Below are positions 8,558-16,814 of a stretch of DNA of 64,000 bases, piece after piece. The number at the start of each line of letters is the position of its first letter. Positions within the stretch are counted from its first letter, which is position 1. The notes below the pieces were generated by a model that did no database searches, was not told where the DNA came from, and was given only the letters and a program-made list of their open reading frames with translations. The translations under genes and the position numbers were made by a program. Source of the stretch: Cyclobacteriaceae bacterium (GTDB taxonomy: Bacteria; Bacteroidota; Bacteroidia; Cytophagales; Cyclobacteriaceae); NCBI GenBank assembly GCA_028278225.1, contig JANQEU010000046.1, forward strand, positions 176,001 to 240,000, given 5' to 3'.

Positions 8558-9706
8558 TTATTGTGTTGTTTCTAAATGACTGACAACTACGTCAAGGATA
8601 TTTGAAATGCTCATGAACATTGCTTCCCCTTCTTCCGTATTGTCCATCAATCCGATGGAAACCCCATAATCGGGCAGGTATGCTGCCATAGCGGCATAGC
8701 CAGGCGCATTACCCGAGTGTCCATATAATCTGATGTCGTTGAATTGCTGGGGATTGAACAAAACGACTCCAAGACCATATCCTGCTGATAAATATTCCTC
8801 CCCCGTACATGGAGAATGAAAAGTGAGCATTTGATCAAGGGATTGTGCATTTAGAACAATGCCATCATGAAAGAGCGCTTTAATCCATTTTGCCAGTTCT
8901 TCAGAAGTGGTAAACACTTCACCGCCAATGCCAGTGGCAAAAGCTGTTCTCTGCCATGAATAGAAGTCATCATAATTGCCATCTTCATTCAGATCCCACC
9001 AGCCATGAGCAACACCTGGCGGAAGGGTAGCTCCCATTGTTGTAAATGTATTTGACAAACCTAAAGGTTGAAAAAATCGCTCTTCGTTAACTGCAGGAAT
9101 ACCAGATCCTTCCAACTCCCCGATGATCATTCGCAGTAGATTATAACCCGTGTTAGAATAATGCCAGTCAGTTCCCTTGGGATAAACCGGCTCACGGTTA
9201 AACTCCAGTATTATTTCCTCCGGAGTCCAAACCCTTGATGGCTCATCAAAAATATTAACCCAATAGTCATCATTTTTGACAAAGTCATAGAGTCCGCCAG
9301 TATGGTTTAAAAGTTGACGTATGGTAATAGAACCATCGATGTGGGGATAAGATGAAATCCACCTGGAGATAGGTTCATCCAATGTGATTCCATTCTCTTC
9401 CACAAGCTGGAGAATAGTAACCGCGGTAAAAGTTTTGGCAATACTTCCAGCTCCAAATTGCATGTCTGTTGTTACAGGTTTTGTACCATAAGATATGCCG
9501 CTGGCGCCGGTCCAGGTTTCACCATCAGGCATAATGACCGTTGCAGAAACGCCTTTACCTTTGAAAGACGCCAGGCCATCGTCCAGGGCTTGCTGCAACT
9601 CTTCACCCAGCGTAATCTGTGGTGTGGGTGACGTATCTTTTGAGCAGGACACCAGGCCCCATATCTGCATTGACAACAGCGCGAGGACAATGAATGATTT
9701 TTTCAT
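8558..9706 (-). CDS. Serine hydrolase of the beta-lactamase/class C fold, lipoprotein
   Basis: 382 residues from the ATG at 9704-9706. A longer reading from 9760 would place 18 odd residues before the signal peptide. The signal ends in lipobox LVSC (Cys 21). Catalytic motifs: S88-I-A-K91, Y183-S-N185, and 'YGHSGNAPGY' near residue 335 as the third motif (HSG). This is the D-alanyl-D-alanine carboxypeptidase/beta-lactamase-like set, similar to the S12 peptidase family. Location is probably the periplasmic face of a membrane. Substrate unknown. The 5' side faces a long non-coding region with repeats. Confidence 0.85.
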   Translation of the reverse strand: MKKSFIVLALLSMQIWGLVSCSKDTSPTPQITLGEELQQALDDGLASFKGKGVSATVIMPDGETWTGASGISYGTKPVTTDMQFGAGSIAKTFTAVTILQLVEENGITLDEPISRWISSYPHIDGSITIRQLLNHTGGLYDFVKNDDYWVNIFDEPSRVWTPEEIILEFNREPVYPKGTDWHYSNTGYNLLRMIIGELEGSGIPAVNEERFFQPLGLSNTFTTMGATLPPGVAHGWWDLNEDGNYDDFYSWQRTAFATGIGGEVFTTSEELAKWIKALFHDGIVLNAQSLDQMLTFHSPCTGEEYLSAGYGLGVVLFNPQQFNDIRLYGHSGNAPGYAAMAAYLPDYGVSIGLMDNTEEGEAMFMSISNILDVVVSHLETTQ

Positions 9707-9848
9707 GGTTTCTCTATTTTTTGCTAATGAATTCATAAATGGGACATTTGCAAATGACATTGCACTGACTTTCAGTTCTAATTAACTGCGATAGCATACA
9801 AATAACACCGTCATGCTCGCCTTCAAACCAACATGAGCTCGGGTTAAC

Positions 9849-9980
9849 AACCTCCAAAAAACTGTCTTATCGAATGAAATGAGATATCTTTTCAGTTTGT
9901 TGTATCTACTGCCATATTTTGCAGAGCTATGAAATGATGAAAGTTTTCTCCTTTGTCGAAACGACTGTTTTTTGGAGGTT
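9849..9980. repeat. 132-bp element with 24-bp terminal inverted repeats
   Basis: AACCTCCAAAAAACTGTC at 9849 is mirrored by GACTGTTTTTTGGAGGTT at 9963-9980. With the adjacent bases the two arms pair over 24 bp with about four mismatches. The core is AT-rich and codes for nothing. The layout (short, palindromic ends, non-coding) is that of a MITE or a large hairpin. The flanks 9707-9848 and 9981-10267 show no gene that I can support. Confidence 0.55.
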
Positions 9981-10267
9981 TTAGCTTTTAGAATTTCATT
10001 TTTTTTCCGAACTCATTGAATTATCAGCTTAATTGTCCGTCCGTTTTCTCCTCTCAATTTTGCGGTAGCCGGCAGTCCGCCTCCCTGTCATTGTTGGGTA
10101 CGACTAATAGTAATACTTCTCCTTTTCGAATGTCTTTCCGTTTCTAGATTTTACTGTGCTGTAACCATGGAGTTTGAATGAGTCTAGAGTTACATCTCTA
10201 ATTTCAGATGTTAGCGTTACAGTCTTGAATAGAAAAGACCGCAATTCCGGACAGGTCTTTTGATTTA

Positions 10268-10348
10268 GTGATCCGACCCCGGCATGCGCCGGGACAGGCT
10301 GGGGGTCCCCCGACACTCATTTCATTCAGTCGGGACAGGCTTCTCGCC
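10268..10348 (+). repeat. tRNA-3'-end-like direct repeat, copy 2
   Basis: It begins with GTGATCCGAC and ends with a 41-bp stretch (10308-10348, from CCCCGACACTCATTTC to GCTTCTCGCC) that is repeated exactly at 10526-10566. The two copies flank the inverted-repeat element at 10363-10505. Confidence 0.7.
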
Positions 10349-10362
10349 AATGTTGATAAAAA

Positions 10363-10505
10363 GAAGGTGTCTCAAAAGTCCCGATTTCTGAGCAGGGCAA
10401 AGAATCTCCTCATAGTATGATACTGGTTATCAGTAGACTGAGATCCTTCCCCCGATAAATATCGGGGTCAGGAATTCGTCAATTTTTGACTTTTGAGGCA
10501 CCTTC
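10363..10505. repeat. Inverted-repeat element (MITE-like), copy A
   Basis: 143 bp with 18-bp ends: GAAGGTGTCTCAAAAGTC on the left, and on the right its complement with one mismatch. Inside, GAAGAATCTC-type and GAGATCCTTC arms (here with one change) and TACTG-GTTAT-CAGTA form nested stems, so the whole unit can fold into a cruciform. A second copy is at 62355-62484. Copy A carries an extra palindrome CCCCGATAAATATCGGGG in the middle. It encodes no protein. The tips resemble ends of some IS elements, but no transposase is in the window. Confidence 0.75.
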
Positions 10506-10508
10506 CAC

Positions 10509-10566
10509 GTGATCCGACTGGGGCTCCCCGACACTCATTTCATTCAGTCGGGACAGGCTTCTCGCC
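10509..10566 (+). repeat. tRNA-3'-end-like direct repeat, copy 3
   Basis: GTGATCCGACTGGGGCTC at 10509-10526 equals the last 18 bp of the tRNA-Lys region (10609-10626), 100 bp away. It is followed by the 41-bp unit also found at 10308-10348. Confidence 0.7.
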
Positions 10567-10609
10567 CCTCCCAATACAAAAAAAGCTCTCACTTCGTGAA
10601 AGCTTACCG

Positions 10610-10682
10610 TGATCCGACTGGGGCTCGAACCCAGGACCCTCTCCTTAAAAGGGAGATGCTCTACCAGCTGAGCTATCGGATC
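10610..10682 (-). tRNA. tRNA-Lys (anticodon TTT)
   Basis: 73 nt on the minus strand fold as a full cloverleaf: acceptor GATCCGA/TCGGATC, D stem GCTC/GAGC, anticodon stem TCTCC/GGAGA with loop CTTTTAA (anticodon TTT), T stem CTGGG/CCCAG with loop TTCGAGC, and discriminator A. CCA is not encoded. A short hairpin at about 10585-10603 (AGCTCTCACTTCGTGAAAGCTT) follows the gene's 3' end and precedes the A/T-rich run at 10576-10584, consistent with a terminator. Confidence 0.97.
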
Positions 10683-10776
10683 AGCCTCTTAACAATTTTT
10701 AATTAGGGCTTTAAAAAACCCTTTGTTAAAATTGAGGTGCAAAAGTAGGAGTATCCCCGCAGATATCAAAAAAGAA

Positions 10777-11481
10777 ATGTGGTTTAAGTTTTTCCGGGTT
10801 CTTATCGTCTTTTTTCTTAATTCCCTCACCCTGTCTGCTCAGGATATTCAACGGGCAGACTCACTTTTCAACAGCAGGAAGTACACCGAAGCTAATGAGA
10901 TCTTTGAATCTATTTATGCTGACCAAAAGGCCTCTCCATCAATGTTGATGAAAATGGCCTTTATCCAGGAAGGACTCGGCAATTACGCCGAAGCACTGTT
11001 CTTTCTCAACCAGTATTATGAGTTAACAGCAAATAAAAAGGTCCTGGAGAAAATGCGGGAGATCGCAGAAGAAAATGAGCTCACAGGATACGAATATTCG
11101 GATATTGAATTTTTCGGAAATCTGGTTCAAAAATATAAGCATGGCATTTTAGGCGTCCTGTTCGCTTTATCGATCCTCCTGCTGGCAATGACCTACCGGT
11201 ATAAAAAGCAAAAGAACCCTAACTACACCCCGGTCGTAATGCAAGTGCTGGTATGCGTATTGCTCCTGGCCATTACCAATGATTTTTTCTCAAAACCCAA
11301 GGCGATCGTGAACCGGGACCAAACCCTGTTGATGACGGGTCCGTCCGCCGGGGCCGAACCAATCGAACTAATAAAAAAGGGTCACAAGGTCTCAATCCTT
11401 GAAACCACAGATGCCTGGGTAAAAATAGGTTGGGGAGATCGTGAAGGTTATATTCGTAGAAATCGAATAAAACCTATTTAG
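10777..11481 (+). CDS. TPR and SH3-like domain membrane protein
   Basis: 234 residues from the ATG at 10777; an upstream in-frame start at 10723 would put 18 polar residues before the signal peptide. Order of parts: signal peptide ending at 'LSAQ' (about residue 22), two tetratricopeptide units (about 25-95), two membrane segments (about 123-140 and 151-168), and a C-terminal SH3b-like domain (about 180-234, 'KGHKVSILETTDAWVKIGWG' then 'EGYIRRN'). The arrangement resembles BatE of the aerotolerance operons, but no Bat operon surrounds it. It is followed after 9 bp by the PLP enzyme gene. The role is unknown; scaffolding at the inner membrane is a guess. Confidence 0.7.
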   Translation: MWFKFFRVLIVFFLNSLTLSAQDIQRADSLFNSRKYTEANEIFESIYADQKASPSMLMKMAFIQEGLGNYAEALFFLNQYYELTANKKVLEKMREIAEENELTGYEYSDIEFFGNLVQKYKHGILGVLFALSILLLAMTYRYKKQKNPNYTPVVMQVLVCVLLLAITNDFFSKPKAIVNRDQTLLMTGPSAGAEPIELIKKGHKVSILETTDAWVKIGWGDREGYIRRNRIKPI

Positions 11482-11490
11482 GGCGTTCAC

Positions 11491-12651
11491 ATGAAACATT
11501 CGGATATACTGCTTCACCTTGGTGAAGAGAACGAAAACCATTCGAAAGCGGGATCGCCGCCTATCTATCAAACATCCAATTTTCTGTTTGACAATGTCGG
11601 AGATATGCGCAAAGCGCTGGAAAAAGAAGACGAAATTCCATTTTATACCAGGGGATCAAATCCAACCGTTAAAATACTTCAGCAGAAGATTGCTGCGCTC
11701 GAAAAAACAGAAGCTTCACTGGTATTTTCAAGTGGCAGCGCTGCCGTGGCGACCAGTATCATTGGTAACGTAAATGCGGGCGATCACATCCTGTGTGTAT
11801 CAAAGCCATACTCCTGGACCTATAAGCTGCTCCATGAACTGCTACCTCGTTTTAGTGTGGAAACAACATTTTCATCAGGGAAGAATACGATCAATTTCCT
11901 CGGTCAGGTTAAGCCAAATACTAAAATCATTTACCTTGAAAGCCCAAACTCCTGGACATTTGAAATGCAGGACCTTGAAGCCATTTCGAGCTTTGCGAAA
12001 GAAAATCGTATCATCACAATTGTTGATAATAGCTATGCTTCCCCCCTTAATCAAAGTCCCTCAGATTTTGGAATTGATATTATCGTCCACTCGGCCACAA
12101 AATACCTGGGAGGGCACAGTGACCTGGTGGCCGGCGTAGCTTGCGGATCCGATGAAATGATGAAAAAACTCTTCCGCTCTGAGTTCATGACACTCGGCGG
12201 GATTATTTCACCTAATGACGCGTGGCTTATGATAAGGTCACTGAGGACGCTTCCGCTGAGAATGAAACACATCGGAGAATCTGCGCTAAGGGTTGTGGAT
12301 TTTTTGGAAGATAGTCCCAAGGTGAAAAAGATCTACTATCCATTTTCCAGGTCATTCCCTCAAAAAGACATAGCTGATAAATATCTAAGTGGGCCCAGCG
12401 GTCTTTTTACTATTGATCTGAATACAAACAATACTGAAAGAATTGAAGCTTTCTGCAATCAACTTAAGGTATTTCACCTTGCCTGCTCCTGGGGAAGTTA
12501 TGAGTCCATTGCCTTTCCGGCTATTACAACTGTATCCTCTCTCAACTACGATAATCCGGATATCAAAACCGAGAGGGTTCGCCTGAGTGTTGGCCTCGAT
12601 GACCCCGATCTGTTGATAGAAGATCTCACCAATGCACTTGATGCCATTTGA
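11491..12651 (+). CDS. Cys/Met metabolism PLP-dependent enzyme
   Basis: 386 residues of the trans-sulfuration family (cystathionine gamma-synthase, beta- and gamma-lyase). The PLP-binding lysine is K204 in HSATKYLGGHSD. 'FYTRGSNPT' (51-59) supplies the Tyr and Arg that bind the cofactor phosphate of the neighbouring subunit. 'SGSAAV' (81-86) and 'IVDNSYASP' (177-185) are the other cofactor contacts. The length is normal. Family members act on homocysteine, cystathionine or methionine; sequence alone does not separate synthase from lyase. The gene follows the TPR protein after 9 bp, and the sulfatase reading frame begins 20 bp after its stop, so a three-gene unit is likely. Confidence 0.9.
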   Translation: MKHSDILLHLGEENENHSKAGSPPIYQTSNFLFDNVGDMRKALEKEDEIPFYTRGSNPTVKILQQKIAALEKTEASLVFSSGSAAVATSIIGNVNAGDHILCVSKPYSWTYKLLHELLPRFSVETTFSSGKNTINFLGQVKPNTKIIYLESPNSWTFEMQDLEAISSFAKENRIITIVDNSYASPLNQSPSDFGIDIIVHSATKYLGGHSDLVAGVACGSDEMMKKLFRSEFMTLGGIISPNDAWLMIRSLRTLPLRMKHIGESALRVVDFLEDSPKVKKIYYPFSRSFPQKDIADKYLSGPSGLFTIDLNTNNTERIEAFCNQLKVFHLACSWGSYESIAFPAITTVSSLNYDNPDIKTERVRLSVGLDDPDLLIEDLTNALDAI

Positions 12652-12671
12652 AAATAAAGTCAATCCCAGTA

Positions 12672-14160
12672 ATGAAAACGCCTACGTTATTGACTTTTGT
12701 CCTGGCAGGTCTTCTCCTTACGGGATGTAACGAACCATTGAAAAGGCCGAATGTCCTGTTCATTGCTGTGGATGATTTACGTCCAGAACTGGGATGCTAC
12801 GGAAATGAAGTGGTCAAGTCACCTAATCTGGACAAGCTGGCTTCCGAAGGATCCCTTTTTACAAATCACTATGTGCAGGTGCCCACCTGCGGAGCATCTC
12901 GTTATAGCCTGCTAACGGGTATGCGCCCGACGGATAGGCACCACCTTTCAAACCAGGTGATAGCAACTGAGCTTGCTGACAGGCCTGAAGGGTCAATTCC
13001 GGAAACTTTCATTCATCACCTGAGAAGAAACGGTTACTACACAGTCGGGATCGGCAAGATCAGTCATTCTGCAGATGGCCTCGTCTATGGATATACGGAA
13101 CAACCTTCCAATAAAAAAGAGGCTTCCTCATAGCTGGGATGAATTGATTTTTAACAGTGGAAAATGGGGTACAGGATGGAATGCATTTTTTGGCTATGCC
13201 AACTGGGAAAATCGTCAAAGTCTGAACAGACAGGTGACCCCGTATGAGGCCGGTGATGTGGGAGATGAGGGCTATGTTGAGGGTCTGACCGCTCAACTGG
13301 CAATCTCCAAATTGCGTGAACTAAAGGACAAAGATCAGCCCTTTTTCCTGGGTGTCGGTTTTTTCAAACCTCACTTGCCGTTCAACGCTCCGGAAAAATA
13401 CTGGGAGCTTTACCGGAGGGAAGAAATTCCACTTTCGCCTAATCCGGAGATCCCATCGAATATTAATCTTGAAAGCTTGCATGAAAGCGGGGAGTTTAAT
13501 GGCTACAGGCTGACAGACGAAACCGCAGGTCTGTCCGCTCCGGTTTCGGATGATTATGCCAGAAAAGTTCGGCATGCCTACTATGCTGCCATCAGCTATG
13601 TTGACACCCAGATCGGGAAAATCCTGAAGGAGCTGCAAAGTCAGGGTCTGGATGAAAATACAATCGTGATTGTGTGGGGTGATCATGGCTGGCATCTGGG
13701 CGATCAGCGGGTTTGGGGCAAACACACACTATTCGAAAATGCACTGAGAAGTACGTTGATCTTTAAGGTTCCCGACAGAACTGCAATGTCCCGAAACGTG
13801 AAATCCATTGTAGAAACGGTTGATATTTATCCCACTTTAATGGAACTCTGTGATATCGATCTTCCCTTTGCTACCGACGGAGAAAGCTTTGCGGACCTGA
13901 TCCATACTCCCGGATTGGAAAGGACCGATATCGCCTACAGCTACTTCAGTAATGGGATATCACTAAGGACGAATGAATACCGGCTCACCAGGTATTACAG
14001 GGAAGAAGAACCTACAATTGAGCTGTATGATCACGGGAGTGATCCCCATGAAACAAAAAACATAGCACTTTCGAATCCGGAACTTGTAGAAAATCTATTG
14101 CCACTGTTGGAGAAAGGAAATACCGGGTTATACGAATCTGTTGAAGAACGCAAAAATTAG
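12672..14160 (+). pseudogene. Sulfatase (iduronate-2-sulfatase-like), split by a single-base frameshift
   Basis: Reading from ATG 12672 gives a lipoprotein signal (LLTGC, Cys 19), metal site 'VDDLRPELGCYGN', and the formylglycine signature C-G-A-S-R within VPTCGASRYSLLTGMRP. The frame then stops at 13131-13133. The rest, from RLPHSWDEL through 'GVGFFKPHLPF' and the metal site WGDHGWHLGDQ to the stop at 14160, is one frame off. Deleting one A from the A6 run at 13113-13118 joins PSNKK to RLPHSWDE and restores about 495 residues, normal for this family. The enzyme would remove sulfate esters from polysaccharides at the cell surface after Cys is converted to formylglycine. Either a young pseudogene or a homopolymer error. 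Confidence 0.88.
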
Positions 14161-14184
14161 GCTGACGGATTTTTGTAAAGAAAC

Positions 14185-16734
14185 CTACCTTAACAACTGG
14201 AGGTAATTCTTATACTCAGTTTTGGTATACTTTATGACGTAGAAATAAACACCGGAAGGTACCTCACCTCCGTCCCAATTGAAATCGCGCTTTTCAGAAT
14301 AAAAAATCGTCTCTCCTGCCCGGTTGTGAATGGAAATGTACTCGAAGGCATCATCACAGTTATCAACGGGTAAGTTTGCATTCGGATCAAGTAAATTAGT
14401 TAGTGAAAAAACTTCATTAAATCCATCGTCGTTAGGTGAAAAGGCATTTGGCGGAAGAAATGAATTGAAACGATCCCTTGTCTCAACGATCTCAAATGTC
14501 ACCTTGACGGTATCAAGTTTGGGCTGGGGGCAATTGTCGTCCAGGGCCATGAAATACAGGTCGTAAAACCTGGACTTTTCTCTGCCCAACAGATCACACT
14601 CAGGTGTCCAGTAAAGTGTTGATGAAACCTCCTGCCTGCCTGCAACCGGGTCAAATCTCAGAGAAGGTGATCGGGGTAGTCTGAACCGGTCCCAGAACTG
14701 TAAGGTGATCAGGTCACCCGGATTATCGTCAAAGGCCAGGATATCCGTTGAGAATGGTTCATTTATTTCCAATCTGAAATCAAGTTCTGTTTCTATTTCA
14801 GGTTGGAAATTCTCGGGAAGATCGATATTAATTGTAAAAGCCAAAGTATCAAAATTGGGTACCTGGCACTTGTCAACGTCATCGGCTACAAACAGGAAGG
14901 TAAAACTGTTCTCACTCTCGGGATTGAGAAAATTGCAATCGGTAAACCAACTGAACTCCGAACTTGCGTTGCCTTCACCCCAAACTTCCTCAAAGGAAGC
15001 ACCAAATGCATCGGGGTTAAATCCTTCCCCAATCATGCCCAGGTTTACGGTATCACCGTCGTCATCAACTACCGAAACATCGAATGAAATGATTTCATTG
15101 GGAGCAACCGTAATTTCATCTACAGCATAATCATCAACGGAAACAACAGGATCCGTATTTGGCGGTAACCTCACACCAAGGCTCATCAACAGGTCATCCG
15201 TAGGTTTGAAATCGCAGCTATCCATGTCATCCACTAAAACGGTGAGTGGAAAATTTTGAAGATTCCCGAAATCGTAAGCTTCACAATCCGTATCCCAAAT
15301 GACATCTGCCACGAGCAATCCTGGTTCTGATTCGGTGACATTCACTTCAAATCCATAATCCCCGGCATCCAGGGTGGGCAGCCAGTGAGCTATGGTCATC
15401 AGATCCCCGTCTGCATCCCTGGCCGTTACCACTTGCCTGAATATATTGTCTTCATCGACAAATTCCGTAAAATCGGATGGCGTAACATCCGGAAACTCGT
15501 TGGGCGGAGGTTCTACATCCATTATCAGTCTCAACGTGTCCATCTGGGGTAACGGACAGGCATCATCCGCAGCAATCAGATCAACAATGAACGGTCTGTC
15601 ATGAAAAGGCGGGCAGCCCGGAGCGCAAATTTCAACAGTCAAGACCGAATCAAAGACCAGTCTTTGATTGAATTCAAATATTTCATCAATGTCTCCTTCA
15701 AAATTCACACCCTCAGCCCTAAGGGAGATGGTTTCACCGGGCGTAATATTGCTTACAATAAATTCAAAGCATTTGTCATCAGTCAATGCGTATTTCAAGG
15801 TATCTAATTCGGTCTGGAAATCATCATTTCCAGGTATTTGAACCGCTACTTCCGGCGGGTCAGGCGGATTACATCCGTCAACCACAAGCATCTGGAAATC
15901 CCGCTGCACTTGCCCGATTTTTTTCCCATGCCTGAATTCCTCCACCAGGACCGAAAAAACATACAATCCGGTTTCTTCAGGCGTGACCGTGAGCAACCCC
16001 CGATCACTGATGTCCAGCGACGGTGTGCCAATAATTTGCTCGTGAACGGAGTAACCCTGTGCAAACTGAACCGGAATGTGAGGTTTTGGCTGGGCAATCG
16101 GAACGGCTACGGCGGCGGATGAATTTAGCGGAGTAGCCATAGAATAAACCAGTGAATCGCCATCGGGGTCGGATCCGGTAAAGCTCACGTAATAAAGCTG
16201 GCTGATGCAGGCATAGTCACTCAAAGGCTGAAATAGTATCGGAGAGGAATTGATGTAAGGTTCGTCATCCTTCCATAATGGGGGGATTTCCGTAACATAT
16301 TTCATTCCGGTACCAATGGCATTTACAATATTCCTGACAAGAAGATTTCGGCAACAGCGTTCCCAGACAATATAATACCCTTCAGGTTCGGCATAGTCCT
16401 CCGGATCGAGCTCAATATCGGCAGTCCAGATTACCCTGGAGGTCTGCAGCTCATCAATGGCACATTCCTGGTTCGTATAGTGCACCTCCGTTTGGATATC
16501 AAGATTCAAAATATGGCTTGAAACAACAGTATTTGTAGCATTGCTGAATATATAGACTATCACACTTGCCTCAGGACCAGGGTTGATCTCTTGTGCCTCA
16601 TCGAAATATTGAATAACATTAATGCGGTAAAGTCCCGGTGATATGGTAATGAACTCTATTTCACCACCTACGATATGGTTGGATAAAAGCGGGAGTTGCA
16701 ATAAAAGCATCCATATGGAGAGTCCCTTCCGCAT
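14185..16734 (-). CDS. Large secreted protein with gliding-motility-type C-terminal domain
   Basis: 849 residues with an N-terminal signal peptide (about 1-23). The middle is built of several related Ig/cadherin-like units of about 100 residues, recognisable by repeated phrases such as 'D-x-D-G-D', 'PQxDTL' and a conserved 'W-x-x-x-C' (for example VIWDTDCEA, SWFTDCNF, YWTPECDL). The last 105 residues begin FLPPNAFSPNDDGFNEVF and end with 'NWDGGEVPSGVYFYVIKY', the gliding motility-associated C-terminal domain that directs export by the type IX secretion system. The protein is therefore probably surface-exposed or released. It could be an adhesin; no enzyme motif is visible. It is convergent with the sulfatase gene, 24 bp apart. 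Confidence 0.85.
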   Translation of the reverse strand: MRKGLSIWMLLLQLPLLSNHIVGGEIEFITISPGLYRINVIQYFDEAQEINPGPEASVIVYIFSNATNTVVSSHILNLDIQTEVHYTNQECAIDELQTSRVIWTADIELDPEDYAEPEGYYIVWERCCRNLLVRNIVNAIGTGMKYVTEIPPLWKDDEPYINSSPILFQPLSDYACISQLYYVSFTGSDPDGDSLVYSMATPLNSSAAVAVPIAQPKPHIPVQFAQGYSVHEQIIGTPSLDISDRGLLTVTPEETGLYVFSVLVEEFRHGKKIGQVQRDFQMLVVDGCNPPDPPEVAVQIPGNDDFQTELDTLKYALTDDKCFEFIVSNITPGETISLRAEGVNFEGDIDEIFEFNQRLVFDSVLTVEICAPGCPPFHDRPFIVDLIAADDACPLPQMDTLRLIMDVEPPPNEFPDVTPSDFTEFVDEDNIFRQVVTARDADGDLMTIAHWLPTLDAGDYGFEVNVTESEPGLLVADVIWDTDCEAYDFGNLQNFPLTVLVDDMDSCDFKPTDDLLMSLGVRLPPNTDPVVSVDDYAVDEITVAPNEIISFDVSVVDDDGDTVNLGMIGEGFNPDAFGASFEEVWGEGNASSEFSWFTDCNFLNPESENSFTFLFVADDVDKCQVPNFDTLAFTINIDLPENFQPEIETELDFRLEINEPFSTDILAFDDNPGDLITLQFWDRFRLPRSPSLRFDPVAGRQEVSSTLYWTPECDLLGREKSRFYDLYFMALDDNCPQPKLDTVKVTFEIVETRDRFNSFLPPNAFSPNDDGFNEVFSLTNLLDPNANLPVDNCDDAFEYISIHNRAGETIFYSEKRDFNWDGGEVPSGVYFYVIKYTKTEYKNYLQLLR

Positions 16735-16800
16735 ACTGATAAGCTAATCTATATGACAACTTTATAAACGCCAACCCCATATTAAAGGATTACTAATTGC

Positions 16801-16808
16801 TAATTTTG
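16801..16808 (+). promoter_or_regulatory. Candidate Bacteroidota -7 element of rlmD
   Basis: TAATTTTG matches the Bacteroidota -7 box TAnnTTTG and ends 6 bp before the rlmD ATG, so the transcript would be leaderless or nearly so. I see no TTTG at the -33 spacing. Candidate only. Confidence 0.3.
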
Positions 16809-16814
16809 TGACCT

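Noticed and set aside
10104..10316. 70-codon frame on the minus strand
   Set aside because: It overlaps repeat sequence and has no signal, domain or ribosome site.
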